From the NCBI GenBank assembly GCA_026388655.1, contig JAPLJI010000069.1:1-53730 (forward strand): a DNA stretch of 53,730 nt, written 5' to 3'. Position 1 is the stretch's first letter. The number at the start of each line of letters is the position of its first letter. The DNA comes from Pseudomonadota bacterium. GTDB lineage: Bacteria > Desulfobacterota > JAPLJL01. The notes below the pieces were generated by a model. The model saw nothing but the letters and a program-made list of their open reading frames with translations. It searched no databases and was not told where the DNA came from. The position numbers and the translations under genes were made by a program. Positions 25,045 to 33,826 of the stretch are shown one piece after another.

Positions 25045-26229
25045 TTATCTGAGGGCCTGATCCAGGTCAGCCATCAGGTCTTCAGGGTCTTCCACCCCGA
25101 CGGCCAGGCGGATCAGGGTGTCGGTAATACCCATCTTGTACCTTTCGCTCCGGGTCATGTCGTAATAAGTGACTAAGCCGGGATGGGTGATCAGGGTCTC
25201 CGTTCCCCCCAGGCTGGGCCCGATAAAGCAGAGCTTAAGCCGGTTCAAGAAGCGTTTGGCGTCTTTGAGCCCGCCCTTAACGTCAAAGCTAACCACCCCG
25301 CCGTAACCTTTCATCTGGGCCCGGGCGATCCGGTGATGGGGATGCTCGGGAAGACCCGGGTAATAAACTTTTTGGATCCGGGGATGAGTTTTTAAAAAGC
25401 GGGCGATCCGGAAGGCGCTTTCATTCTGATGGGCTACCCGGAGCACAAGGGTTTTCAAACCACGGATAAGAAGGTAACAGGTAAATGGTTCCGGGGAACC
25501 TCCGGTGGTTTTTTGAAATTCACGGATCGGGAGGAGCAATTTTTCCGAGCCGGCCACTACCCCGGCCAGGAGGTCGTTGTGCCCGCCCAGATACTTGGTG
25601 GCGCTGTGAATCACCAGGTCCACTCCAAATTCCAAGGGCCGCTGATTGATCGGCGTAGCGAATGTAGAATCAATCGCCAACAGGACTTTATGTTTCCGGG
25701 CGATCTTAACCAGGCGGGGCAGGTCGGCAACGAAGAGGTAAGGGTTGGTCGGAGACTCGGTAAATATCATCCGGGTTTCAGGCCGGATGGCTTTTTCCAG
25801 CTCTGGGTAATCTCCCATTGGGACCACGGTATTAGTGATCCCGAAACGCTTAAGATCCCGCTGGCAGAACTGGAGGGTCTTTTTATAAATATCATGAGTG
25901 AAGAGCAGATGATCTCCGGAAGATAAAAGGGCCAGGAAGGTGGAGACCAGGGCGTTCATCCCGGAAGAAAAAAGAAGAACCGATTCGGCTCCCTCCAGGG
26001 CTGCCAGCTTAAGCTCGGCCGCCTTTTGGGTGGGGGTGCCATAACGGGCGTACTCATAGCGGAATTTCTTTTTGCTGGTGTATTGTTCGATTTCCTTGGT
26101 GTTCGGGAAAACGAAAGTCGAGGTCTGAGCGATCGGGGTGGTGATCGCGTCGCCGTATTTCCGGCGATCCTCCCCGGCGTGCACCGCTATGGTGGAGGTT
26201 TTCCAGTTTTGGCTTGATCGTTTAACCAT
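25045..26229 (-). CDS. Cystathionine gamma-synthase-type PLP enzyme
   Basis: 394 residues of the Cys/Met metabolism PLP family. YEYARYGTPTQKAAE carries the Tyr/Arg phosphate-binding positions. SSGMNAL, ESPTNPY and DSTFATP are typical. The Schiff-base Lys is in VIHSATKYLGGHND, and the C-terminus has GPSLGGTETLITHP. The family includes cystathionine gamma-synthase, beta-lyase and O-acyl-homoserine sulfhydrylases, which cannot be separated by eye. Threonine synthase is encoded just upstream on the same strand, and both enzymes compete for activated homoserine. The pair therefore looks like a branch point of Met/Thr synthesis. Ribosome binding site AAAGGA precedes ATG 26229. Confidence 0.9.
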   Translation of the reverse strand: MVKRSSQNWKTSTIAVHAGEDRRKYGDAITTPIAQTSTFVFPNTKEIEQYTSKKKFRYEYARYGTPTQKAAELKLAALEGAESVLLFSSGMNALVSTFLALLSSGDHLLFTHDIYKKTLQFCQRDLKRFGITNTVVPMGDYPELEKAIRPETRMIFTESPTNPYLFVADLPRLVKIARKHKVLLAIDSTFATPINQRPLEFGVDLVIHSATKYLGGHNDLLAGVVAGSEKLLLPIREFQKTTGGSPEPFTCYLLIRGLKTLVLRVAHQNESAFRIARFLKTHPRIQKVYYPGLPEHPHHRIARAQMKGYGGVVSFDVKGGLKDAKRFLNRLKLCFIGPSLGGTETLITHPGLVTYYDMTRSERYKMGITDTLIRLAVGVEDPEDLMADLDQALR

Positions 26230-26294
26230 TTTTACTTGTCCTTTCTTGATGAGTTTCTGCTTTAAGGTCCAGAGCCCTCTTTCCCTTCCCCAAA

Positions 26295-27632
26295 TTAGTA
26301 CTTGAATTTCTCCAGGTTTTTAAAGACCGCCCCTTTTACTTTTTCGTACTCCGCGGGAACAACCACCAGCTGGTTCCGGAAATGGGGAACGACACCTTTC
26401 AGCTTGTTCTGGTGGTAGCGGATTTTAAACTCGGGGAATTTTAGCCCGTTGGCGGTGGAAATGACCACCACCCGTTCATCAGACCGGATCTCCTTTCTTT
26501 TAATCAGCTTGAAAAGCGCGGCCAGGGCCACCCCGGTGTGGGGGCAGTTGAAAAGCCCGGTGCGGTCGGCCCGCGCCGCCGCGTCGGCCAGTTCCTGCTC
26601 GCTGGCCTGCTCCACGATCCCGTCGAATTGCTTCAGGGCGGCGATGGCTTTTTTGATACTGATCGGATTCCCGATCTGGATCGCGCTGGCCAGGGTTTTC
26701 CGGGCTTTCAGGGGCTGAAACTCCTGGAAGCCCTTCAGATAACTCAGGTACAGCGGGTTGGCCCGGGCCGCCTGGGCACAGACGATCCGGGGCAGTTTTT
26801 TAATCACCCCCAGGTCTTTGGCCATCGTTATTCCCTTGGCTAAGGCGGAGACATTGCCCAGGTTGCCGCCCGGGATGATGATCCAATCCGGAACTCCCCA
26901 GTCGAACTGCTGGATGATCTCAATCCCCACGGTTTTTTGGCCTTCAATCCGGAGGGAATTCATGGAATTGGCCAGGTAAATATTTTCCCGGCGGCAAAAC
27001 TCCCGGACCAGCTTCATGCAGCCGTCGAAGTCGGTATCGAGAGCCAGGGTGAGGGCGTTGTTGGAGATGGGCTGGATGAGCTGGGCGGGCGAGATTTTCT
27101 TGTAGGGGAGGAAGACGATCGCCGGAATCCCGGCGGCCGCGCAGTAGGCCGCGAGCGAGGCGCTGGTGTCGCCGGTGGAGGCGCAGGCCACGGCGGGGAT
27201 CTTTTTCCCTTCAGTTCTCATCTGCTTGACCATGGAAACCAGGACGGTCATGCCCAGGTCCTTGAAAGAGCCGGAATGGCTGTTTCCGCAGAGCTTGATC
27301 CAGAGGTCGGAAACCCCGATCTCGCGCCCCAGGCGCTCGGCCCAGAAAAGGTTGGTGCCGCCCTCGAGCATGGAAACGATGTTGTCGTCATCCACGTTGG
27401 GGCAGACCCATTCCTTTTTTCCCCAGATGCCGCTGCCGTAGGGCCAGGTGTTGGTGAGATAACGATCGTGAAAAAGTTTCTTCCAGGCGGAGGCGGGTTT
27501 TTTCCGGAGCGGGGTGAGGTCGTGCTTGACCTCGAGAAGACCGCCGCATTTCTTGCACTCGTAAATAATCGAGTTCAGCGGATATTTCTCCCCGCAGTCC
27601 GCGATACATTGAAACCAGGCTTTATACGCCAT
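26295..27632 (-). CDS. thrC: Threonine synthase
   Basis: 445 residues from ATG 27632, with AAGGGGG upstream. A short N-terminal Zn-ribbon-like region has Cys pairs in FQCIADC and YECKKCGG. The fold-type II PLP core carries [11 protein letters not shown] with the cofactor Lys, [15 protein letters not shown], and the phosphate-binding loop IIPGGNLGN. It converts O-phosphohomoserine to threonine. It forms a minus-strand pair with the cystathionine synthase-type gene, 65 bp apart. An in-frame GTG one codon upstream is the only other start. Confidence 0.92.
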   Translation of the reverse strand: MAYKAWFQCIADCGEKYPLNSIIYECKKCGGLLEVKHDLTPLRKKPASAWKKLFHDRYLTNTWPYGSGIWGKKEWVCPNVDDDNIVSMLEGGTNLFWAERLGREIGVSDLWIKLCGNSHSGSFKDLGMTVLVSMVKQMRTEGKKIPAVACASTGDTSASLAAYCAAAGIPAIVFLPYKKISPAQLIQPISNNALTLALDTDFDGCMKLVREFCRRENIYLANSMNSLRIEGQKTVGIEIIQQFDWGVPDWIIIPGGNLGNVSALAKGITMAKDLGVIKKLPRIVCAQAARANPLYLSYLKGFQEFQPLKARKTLASAIQIGNPISIKKAIAALKQFDGIVEQASEQELADAAARADRTGLFNCPHTGVALAALFKLIKRKEIRSDERVVVISTANGLKFPEFKIRYHQNKLKGVVPHFRNQLVVVPAEYEKVKGAVFKNLEKFKY

Positions 27633-27966
27633 CACGCACCCCCTTTAGAAGCAAATTCCAAATCCCAAATTCCAATTACCAAACAAATCCCAAGCAAATT
27701 CCAAATGAGTCCCAAGTTCCAAACTCTCAGAAGAATTGACTCTAAAATCTATCGCAGTTTGCCGTGAGCTTTTCTTGATTCTGTCATTCCCGCGGAAGCG
27801 GGAATCCAGTTTTTTCCGGAAATATCTGGATCCCTGCTTTCGCACGGATGACGAACTTATTAAAAAGATTAACTAAATATTATTCATAAGAAATTCCAAA
27901 ATAAATTTTATATCCGTTTACAAATAATAGCCTGATTTAAGGCTATTCGGTAGTATAATTCGCACA
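27633..27966. repeat. Intergenic region with word repeats, a GTCATTCC element and an AT-rich promoter zone
   Basis: No gene is seen. 27655-27722 has CAAATTCCAAATCCC-type words. 27781-27852 is a GTCATTCCCG...GGATGAC dispersed element. 27860-27966 is AT-rich and leads into the promoter of the next gene. Confidence 0.6.
27932..27959 (+). promoter_or_regulatory. Candidate -10 box giving a leaderless transcript
   Basis: A perfect TATAAT at 27954-27959 ends seven bases before the ATG at 27967. Transcription would therefore start at or next to the start codon. The -35 region is weak (CTGATT at 27932-27937, 16-bp spacing). No Shine-Dalgarno sequence precedes the gene, which agrees with a leaderless mRNA. 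Confidence 0.45.
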
Positions 27967-28470
27967 ATGCCGAAGCGAACAAAAGAAATGCTTCCCGAGC
28001 ACCGGTTTCTCCTGGAGAATCTTTTCGGGGATGATTTCGGCCGGGTTAAAATTCACCAGGATTTCCTGGCCCGGAGAATTACCCGTCGCCTGAAAGCCCG
28101 GGCGGTCACGATCGGAAACCGGATTTTTATGGCTCCGGATGAAGACCCGGGGGACTATCCTTTCGGTTTCTTGCTCATGACCCACGAGCTGGTCCACGTG
28201 GTCCAGTATCAACGCCAGGGATTTTTACCTTTTCTGGCTAGGTATTTTTGGGATCTCGGCCGGGGATTGATGGCGGGGAAAAGGACGTTTGAGGCCTACC
28301 GGGCGGTTCCCGCCGAGAAGCAGGCTTTTGATTTCGAGGCGGAGATCCGGGAATGGGCCAGGAATAATCCCGAGATCGGTGAGATCCTCAATCGCAAGGA
28401 TTTAAACGCGGAAGAGAAGTTTAAACTTTTAGAGGATGGGTTGACTCAGATTTCTAACCTGCAAATTTGA
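27967..28470 (+). CDS. DUF4157-like putative zinc metalloprotease domain protein
   Basis: 167 residues. The central LLMTHELVHVVQYQRQG gives HExxHxxQ, the zinc motif of the DUF4157 (eCIS core) family. It is preceded by RAVTIGNRIFMAPDE, matching the family's AxTxGxxIff strand. The C-terminal EAYRAVPAEKQAFDFEAEIREW is a long helix with possible third metal ligands. It occurs here alone; in other genomes such domains accompany contractile injection cargo, but nothing of that kind is in this window. There is no signal peptide and no ribosome binding site; a TATAAT box sits directly before ATG. Confidence 0.72.
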   Translation: MPKRTKEMLPEHRFLLENLFGDDFGRVKIHQDFLARRITRRLKARAVTIGNRIFMAPDEDPGDYPFGFLLMTHELVHVVQYQRQGFLPFLARYFWDLGRGLMAGKRTFEAYRAVPAEKQAFDFEAEIREWARNNPEIGEILNRKDLNAEEKFKLLEDGLTQISNLQI

Positions 28471-28602
28471 ATGATGAATACCTAATTTCTAATGCCTAAT
28501 TAAATCCCAAAACCCAATTTCCAATGGCCAATTTGGAAACTCGAAAATTAGAAATTTGGCATTAGTAATTGATTAGAAATTCGACATTAGAAATTAGAAA
28601 TT
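28471..28602. repeat. Short-word repeat array
   Basis: CCTAATTTCTAATGCC and CCCAATTTCCAATGGCC words (about 28482-28530) face AAATTAGAAATTTGGCATTAG words (about 28545-28603). It lies between convergent genes, and no gene is present. Confidence 0.55.
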
Positions 28603-29118
28603 TCAATAAATATCTAATATTGAGTCTTTTTTCTTATTCCGGGGCGGGGCCGGCTGGTCTTCCGCGGAATATCCGACCGGGATCAGGGAAACGATCCGGT
28701 ATTCCCGCGGGACCCCGATGATTCTGGACGCTTCCTCCTCTTGGAACGCCCCGATCCAGCAGGTTCCGAGTCCATGGGTATAGGCAACCAGGAGCAGGTT
28801 CTGGATGGAGGCGGAGACGTCCTGGATTGCGTATAAATCCCTTCCCCGTTTACCGTAATTCTGCTCGATATCCAGATCGATACAGGCTCCCACCACCAGG
28901 GGAGCTTCCGCGATGAAGAACTGGTGAAGAGCTGCCTCGACCAGCGCCTGCTTCATTTGCCGATTAAAGATAAAATAAAAAAGACGGCTTTGCAGGTTGC
29001 CGGCGCTCGGGGCCCAGATCAGGGCGTCCTTTAATTCCTCGAGAATTTTCGGCGGGATCGGGCGATCGGTGAAACTGCGGATACTTCTCCGCTTTTTAAC
29101 CGCTTCCATTATTTCCAT
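28603..29118 (-). CDS. Nitroreductase-family flavoprotein
   Basis: 171 residues. The N-terminal FMN-binding signature KKRRSIRSFTDRPIP is followed by ALIWAPSAGNLQSR, then ASIQNLLLVAYTHGLGTCWIG, all classical for nitroreductases. It is expected to be an FMN-dependent NAD(P)H oxidoreductase acting in the cytoplasm; the substrate is unknown. ATG 29118 has GGAGG at proper spacing, preferred over an in-frame start four codons upstream. The last codons lie in a repeat-derived tract. Confidence 0.87.
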   Translation of the reverse strand: MEIMEAVKKRRSIRSFTDRPIPPKILEELKDALIWAPSAGNLQSRLFYFIFNRQMKQALVEAALHQFFIAEAPLVVGACIDLDIEQNYGKRGRDLYAIQDVSASIQNLLLVAYTHGLGTCWIGAFQEEEASRIIGVPREYRIVSLIPVGYSAEDQPAPPRNKKKDSILDIY

Positions 29119-29221
29119 GCTATCCTCCAAAAAATAAGTAAGGAGTTAGGGGAGAAAAAACGTCTTTAATCTACTAATTTCCACCCGACACCTGACTCCC
29201 GACTGCTGACTATATAGGGGT

Positions 29222-29947
29222 TTACCAGTTAGTCAGAAAACTCAGGTAGCAGTTGAGGAAGGTGAAGCAGTTGGTGAGAACCAGCACCCCGGCGATGATT
29301 AAAAGGATGCCGCTGGCCATGGTGATCGCCGGCAGGTAGCGGCGGATCCGGGCGAAACCGGCCAGGAAGCTGGTAAAAGCCCAGGAACAAATCAGGAAGG
29401 GCAGGGCCATCCCGAGGGAATAAAAAGAAAGCAGGATGATCCCGGTGCTGACCTTGCCGGTGGTCCCGGCGTAGACCAGGATAGACCCCAGCATCGGGCC
29501 GATGCAGGGGGTCCAACCGGCGGCGAAGGCGCTCCCGACCAGGATGGAACCCAGGTAGCCCAGGGGTTTTTTCTCAATCCGAATCCGGTGCTCTTTTTCC
29601 AGGGCTTCGACCCGGAAAAATCCGGCCACGTAAATCCCGAAAAATATGATCAGGATCCCGCCGACGATTCGGATAATATTGCGATAGGAAAAAAGGACCT
29701 TGCCGAGCAGGGTGGCCGAGGCCCCCAGGCCGATGAAAATCAGGGAAAAACCGAGAACAAAAAGCAAAGAATGGATCAGACTCAGCCGGACCACCGCGCT
29801 GTTTCTTTTTTCGGTAAAATCCTCGAAGCAGAGCCCGGTGATGAAGCAGAGATAGGAAGGAAAAAGAGGCAGAACGCAGGGGGTGACAAAGGAAAGCAGC
29901 CCGGCGGTAAAGGCAAAAAGGATGGAAATGGTTTCCGGTTGATCCAT
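29222..29947 (-). CDS. ccdA: CcdA-type thiol:disulfide transporter
   Basis: 241 residues with six membrane segments. The two signature Cys lie in membrane segments: LLSFVTPCVLPLFPSYL (near residue 24) and AAGWTPCIGPMLGSIL. These carry electrons from cytoplasmic thioredoxin to envelope thioredoxin-like proteins, as in cytochrome c maturation or DsbD-like reduction. The size fits CcdA rather than the three-domain DsbD. No cytochrome c maturation genes are adjacent, but a DsbA-like protein (46365) and MauE (1120) are other envelope-redox genes in the window. Confidence 0.9.
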   Translation of the reverse strand: MDQPETISILFAFTAGLLSFVTPCVLPLFPSYLCFITGLCFEDFTEKRNSAVVRLSLIHSLLFVLGFSLIFIGLGASATLLGKVLFSYRNIIRIVGGILIIFFGIYVAGFFRVEALEKEHRIRIEKKPLGYLGSILVGSAFAAGWTPCIGPMLGSILVYAGTTGKVSTGIILLSFYSLGMALPFLICSWAFTSFLAGFARIRRYLPAITMASGILLIIAGVLVLTNCFTFLNCYLSFLTNW

Positions 29948-30058
29948 GGCTAGGGAATATTATTAACCATTACCCTTCCGGACGTCTATATTGACCCCGG
30001 GGCTGCAATGCCGAATAATTTAACCGGATTACGCAACGCGTCATTTTTCGATTTCCTA

Positions 30059-30086
30059 TTGAAATTGGTTGGCGGTTAATTATAAT
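30059..30086 (+). promoter_or_regulatory. Strong sigma70-type promoter of the DUF2148/thiolase operon
   Basis: TTGAAA (30059-30064), a 16-bp spacer, TATAAT (30081-30086). The predicted transcript begins near 30093 and the first gene starts at 30145 with the ribosome binding site AAAGGAG. Confidence 0.65.
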
Positions 30087-30144
30087 TAGCCTACTCTGAA
30101 ATAGGGAATAATAAGAGATTTTATTAAACAGAAAGGAGTTAAGA

Positions 30145-30933
30145 ATGCCAAGAATGTACGCAAAAGAGTATCCCTGGTATTCGCCCTGGGATACCGCCCG
30201 AAGAGAAAACGGGGTCTTGGCTGCCCGTTTGATGCTGAACGCGGCCCTGACCGCTCCTACAACTGGCGGCGAGGATCATACCGAAGGCGAAATAGTTTGG
30301 GGCGATGACGAACTGGAAGGGATCGCCCGGAAGATGGAGGAACTCGCTTACACCTTGAAAAACAAGCGGATCGAGGACCTGCTGAAGTACGAGGCGGTTA
30401 TGGTCCGCGCCTCCGACTGCATTCTTTTCCTCGGCGATTACCGGGCCCGGGTTAGTCCCTTTGATATCGATTGCGGCATCTGCGGGGGAAAAGAAGGTTG
30501 CGCCTATGTGTACAAGCGCCACCGCACCGCCGCCGGCCTGATTGATCCGACCGACCGGGACATGGGCACCACTCCCATCCAGGGTCCTCTCTGCCAGGTG
30601 CGGGTGATGGACCTCGGGTATAACATCGGCTCGGCCCTGTGGATGGCCAACCGGCTGATGGTGGATTGCCGGCCCTCGATGATGATGGGAATCGCCGCCC
30701 AGAAGCTGGGCTACTGCAAGAATTCTCCCCTGGTGGTGGCCCTGCCGGTCGGCACCCTGGCCAAGAACCCTTACGTTGATATTTGCTATGACTACCATGT
30801 GACCAATATGGACCGGATCCTGGACGAGGTCAGAAAAATTTACGTTCTGCCCCGCCAGATGGGAACCGACTTCCGGCGCTACCGGGTAGTGAAGGAAGGC
30901 GAGTCTTCCGGTTCTGAAGGAGAGGAGGAATAA
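30145..30933 (+). CDS. DUF2148 ferredoxin-domain protein, first paralogue
   Basis: 262 residues. It matches the COG4739/DUF2148 pattern. A central Cys cluster, DCGICGGKEGC plus a later Cys in QGPLCQVRVMDLG, gives a CGxCGxxxC...C set able to bind a 4Fe-4S cluster. It is followed by NIGSALWMANRLMVDCRP and LGYCKNSPLVVALPVG...AKNPYVDI. The N-terminal about 80 residues are extra relative to the family. The function of DUF2148 is unknown. It is the first gene of a five-gene unit, two bases from its paralogue. The acidic C-terminal tail (GESSGSEGEEE) is unusual. Confidence 0.8.
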   Translation: MPRMYAKEYPWYSPWDTARRENGVLAARLMLNAALTAPTTGGEDHTEGEIVWGDDELEGIARKMEELAYTLKNKRIEDLLKYEAVMVRASDCILFLGDYRARVSPFDIDCGICGGKEGCAYVYKRHRTAAGLIDPTDRDMGTTPIQGPLCQVRVMDLGYNIGSALWMANRLMVDCRPSMMMGIAAQKLGYCKNSPLVVALPVGTLAKNPYVDICYDYHVTNMDRILDEVRKIYVLPRQMGTDFRRYRVVKEGESSGSEGEEE

Positions 30934-30935
30934 AT

Positions 30936-31853
30936 ATGCCGATAATTGATTCGAGAAAATTAGCCCAGGAAGGATTGTTGGAAGCGGCGAAACTCGCGGT
31001 CCTTTCACTTCACAAAGCCCCGCAGATTACCGGGCGGACCGAGGTCAAGGCCGTCGTGGTTACCGGCGACGCCTTCAAGCCTCTGATGGGGGTAATGGAG
31101 GAGATCGAGGCGCTCGGTTTTGAGGGGATGATGAAATTCCCCTTCATGCCCCTGTTTCTTGATTATATCTGCTACAAAACCGCGATCGAGGAAGGGTGGA
31201 ACCCGGTGGCCATTATCCTGGGGGCGGATCTGACCGTTTCCCAGAGCGGATGGGACTGTGGAGCCTGCGGATTCCCGTCCTGCGCGGCTTTTAACAAGTA
31301 CGCCCGGAAACACAAGAGCCCCGGACCCCTCCTGGGACGCGGCCTGGGGATGGGCCCCTCCTGCGCGATGAAGATGCTGGACCTATCCATCGCCTGTGAT
31401 TATGTGACCGCCACCCTGCATAATTTGAACGTGGAAACCCGGGCCCAGGGGACCTTCGCGATCCTGGCCCAGGGTCTGGAATACATCCCGGGGACGAGCT
31501 GTTGCATCGTCAACCCGGTGGGACCGATCGCGGAGCTTTACTGGTACAGCCGGAAACCCCTGGGCGGGATGATACCGATCCCGGCGAGCGGCGAGATCCC
31601 GGACATGGTTTACCAGATGGGCCTGACCTTCCTCCGGGAAAGACATCCCGATGCCTGGGAAGCCCTGCCGGCGTTGACCCATCCCTGGATCAAGGGTCAC
31701 GGGAAATGGTGGGAAAGGAGCAAGGAATACGTCAAGATCGAATCCGACCCGCAGATCGAAAAGGACGCCGAGGATCTTACCAAGATTTTCCTCCAGGCGA
31801 TTGACAAACGGAAAGCCGAAGTGAAAAAGCTCCGGGAAGAGGGCAATCTTTAA
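30936..31853 (+). CDS. DUF2148 ferredoxin-domain protein, second paralogue
   Basis: 305 residues, related in layout to the gene just upstream. The Fe-S region reads SGWDCGACGFPSCAAFNKY (about 106-124), with a fourth Cys in MGPSCAMKMLDLSIA. The CGACGFPSC form also resembles the Fe-S module of RnfB-like and corrinoid proteins (PF04060), so that family is the alternative. A CCIVNPVGPIAELYWYSRKP segment and a C-terminal helical extension are not explained. With its neighbour it probably forms a heterodimer, given the 2-bp spacing. It is followed after 27 bp by the DUF35 gene, which suggests a link with thiolase chemistry. Confidence 0.78.
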   Translation: MPIIDSRKLAQEGLLEAAKLAVLSLHKAPQITGRTEVKAVVVTGDAFKPLMGVMEEIEALGFEGMMKFPFMPLFLDYICYKTAIEEGWNPVAIILGADLTVSQSGWDCGACGFPSCAAFNKYARKHKSPGPLLGRGLGMGPSCAMKMLDLSIACDYVTATLHNLNVETRAQGTFAILAQGLEYIPGTSCCIVNPVGPIAELYWYSRKPLGGMIPIPASGEIPDMVYQMGLTFLRERHPDAWEALPALTHPWIKGHGKWWERSKEYVKIESDPQIEKDAEDLTKIFLQAIDKRKAEVKKLREEGNL

Positions 31854-31880
31854 TTTATTGTTTGAAAGGAGGCTACTAGC

Positions 31881-32375
31881 GTGGCAGAAGAATACGGTCC
31901 CAACCGAGGTCCCTATGGGCATCTTTCAATCCTCGAAGACGAGGGAGAAATCCCCCTCAGGGAAGGGATCCTGAAATTCCCGACCAAGCCGGGCGAACCC
32001 GCGCGGATCATCGCGAGCAAGTGCAAGAAGTGCGGAGACATCTCTTTTCCGCAAAAATTGTATTGCGGAATATGCGATGGAGAAGAGATGGAAGAGCATG
32101 TTTTGAGCCCCCGCGGCAAGGTTTACACTTACACCGTTGTGCACCAGATGGGGACTCCCGGGGTCGAGGTTCCCTATGCCTTGGTCCTGGTCAAGGTTCC
32201 CGAAGACGATAAGCTCCTGATCGCCGGCCAGCTCACGGGTGTGAAGATGGAGGACGTGAAGATCGGGATGGACGTGGAGATAATCTTTGGCAAATGCCGG
32301 ATGGGGATGCTGGGTCTCCTGGCCGGTCAACCGCAGGACGTCATCGGCTATCTGTTCCGGCCGGTAAGAAAATAA
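31881..32375 (+). CDS. DUF35 Zn-ribbon/OB-fold thiolase partner protein
   Basis: 164 residues. The rubredoxin-like zinc ribbon has CKKCGD and CGICDG (about 48-65). An OB-fold follows: GKVYTYTVVHQMG, PYALVLVKVPEDDKLLIAGQL. DUF35 proteins bridge or channel acyl-CoA substrates to thiolase-superfamily enzymes, as in archaeal thiolase/HMG-CoA synthase complexes and BbsA of anaerobic toluene degradation. The thiolase gene follows at 32552. GTG 31881 has the ribosome binding site AAAGGAGG. About 35 residues before the ribbon are longer than in minimal members. Confidence 0.85.
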   Translation: MAEEYGPNRGPYGHLSILEDEGEIPLREGILKFPTKPGEPARIIASKCKKCGDISFPQKLYCGICDGEEMEEHVLSPRGKVYTYTVVHQMGTPGVEVPYALVLVKVPEDDKLLIAGQLTGVKMEDVKIGMDVEIIFGKCRMGMLGLLAGQPQDVIGYLFRPVRK

Positions 32376-32384
32376 AATTATTAA

Positions 32385-32512
32385 AATCCCAATGGCCAAT
32401 AAATACCAAATCCCAATTAAATCCCAATTTCTAAATCCCAAAGAGAATCATTTGATTATTGGAGTTTGGGATTTGTTTGGTAGTATTTGGATTTGGGATT
32501 TTGGATTTATCG
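32385..32512. repeat. Short-word repeat array inside the operon
   Basis: AATCCCAATGGCCAATAAAT words (about 32385-32440) face TTGGAGTTTGGGATTTGTTT words (about 32459-32508), forming one long imperfect hairpin between the DUF35 and thiolase genes. Confidence 0.6.
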
Positions 32513-32551
32513 CTTAAAAAATCGCAGACGGAGTAAAACGGAGGAAAGAAA

Positions 32552-33772
32552 ATGAGAGATGTAATCACAATCGGCGCCGGGATGACCAGGTTCGGCAAAT
32601 ATGACGGCGCCAACATGCCCTGGCGCAATCATGAACAGCTGGGCCGGGAGGCCTGTATCAGCGCCCTGAAACACGCCGGCGTTAATCACCGGGACATCCA
32701 GGCCGCCTACTTCGGCCAGACCGCGAGCGGGATGATCCAGATCGGCCAGCGGGTGTGCGACTGGCTGGGGATCTCCGGGATCCCGATCTACAATCACGAA
32801 AACGCCTGCGCCACCAGCCTGGCGGCTTTCCGCCAGGCATATATCGATGTCGCCTCCGGGATGCATGACCTCGTCCTGGTGGCGGGTGTCGAGAAAATGA
32901 GCCTGGTTAAGGCCCGGAAGAAAGGGGAAGGCGGCGGCGGAGGCGGCGGCATGGGATTGATGGGCGGCGGGGGTGGCCCGATCGTGGTGCCCGAGGGCTA
33001 TATGTTCCTTGCCGATCTGGGGATTATCATGCCGGCTTTCTTCGCGCTCATGGGCACCCGGCACATGCACGATTACGGGACCACGCGGGAGCAGTTCGCC
33101 CAGATCTCGGTGAAAAACCACCGATGCGGGGCGATGAATCCTTATGCCCAGTACCAGAAGGAAGTAACCCTCGAGCAGGTTCTGAACTCCCGGATGATCT
33201 GCGACCCGATCACGCTCCTGCAGTGCACCCCCACGGGTGACGGGGCGGCGAGCGTGATTCTGGCCTCGAGCAAGGTAGCCAAAAAATATACCACCAAGAT
33301 GGTCAAGGTGGCCGGATCCATTGTCATGAGCGGGGAATACAAGGCCCACCAGGGTAAGTTCGCTTCGGTGGCTTCCTGCAAGGTGGCGGCCAAGATGATC
33401 TATGAGCAGACCGGGATCGGTCCCAAGGATCTGAACGTGGTGGAACAGCACGACTGCTTCACTCCCCATGAGCTCGTGACTTACGAGGACCTGGGGATCT
33501 GCAAGCCGGGTGAAGGCGGGAAACTCGTGGACCAGGGGGTCACCGCTCTGGGCGGCAAGGTGCCGTTCAACGTGAGCGGCGGGCTCCAGTCCAAGGGGCA
33601 TCCGATCGCGGCTACCGGAGTGGCCCAGATCACCGAGCTGGTCTGGCAGCTTCGGGGAGAATGTGGAAAGCGGCAGGTGGAAGGGGCCAGGGTAGGTCTC
33701 GCCCATAACGGCGGCGGGATCGGTCCGGGTCTCGAGCCGGGCCTCGCCAGCCTGACAATTCTAAAGGTGTAG
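32552..33772 (+). CDS. Thiolase (SCP2/acetyl-CoA acetyltransferase-like)
   Basis: 406 residues with ribosome binding site GGAGGAAAG. The nucleophile is in NHENACATSLAAF (Cys 86). His 300 lies in VEQHDCFTPHE and the second His in SKGHPIAATG (about 350). At the C-terminal loop, where degradative thiolases have CGGGG, this protein has LAHNGGGIG, as in SCP2-type thiolases. A Gly-rich loop, GGGGGGGMGLMGGGGG (about 127-142), is shared with the thiolase at 51615. It probably cleaves or forms a beta-ketoacyl-CoA with the upstream DUF35 protein as partner; chain or ring specificity is unknown. Confidence 0.88.
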   Translation: MRDVITIGAGMTRFGKYDGANMPWRNHEQLGREACISALKHAGVNHRDIQAAYFGQTASGMIQIGQRVCDWLGISGIPIYNHENACATSLAAFRQAYIDVASGMHDLVLVAGVEKMSLVKARKKGEGGGGGGGMGLMGGGGGPIVVPEGYMFLADLGIIMPAFFALMGTRHMHDYGTTREQFAQISVKNHRCGAMNPYAQYQKEVTLEQVLNSRMICDPITLLQCTPTGDGAASVILASSKVAKKYTTKMVKVAGSIVMSGEYKAHQGKFASVASCKVAAKMIYEQTGIGPKDLNVVEQHDCFTPHELVTYEDLGICKPGEGGKLVDQGVTALGGKVPFNVSGGLQSKGHPIAATGVAQITELVWQLRGECGKRQVEGARVGLAHNGGGIGPGLEPGLASLTILKV

Positions 33773-33826
33773 CTCTCAGGGGAGGAATTATCCCCAGGGA
33801 TTGGGGAGAGGGGGACAAACCGGATC

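Noticed and set aside
30139-31008. Long open frame on the minus strand opposite the first DUF2148 gene
   Set aside because: It has no recognisable protein features, and the opposite frame has a clear family match, promoter and ribosome binding site.
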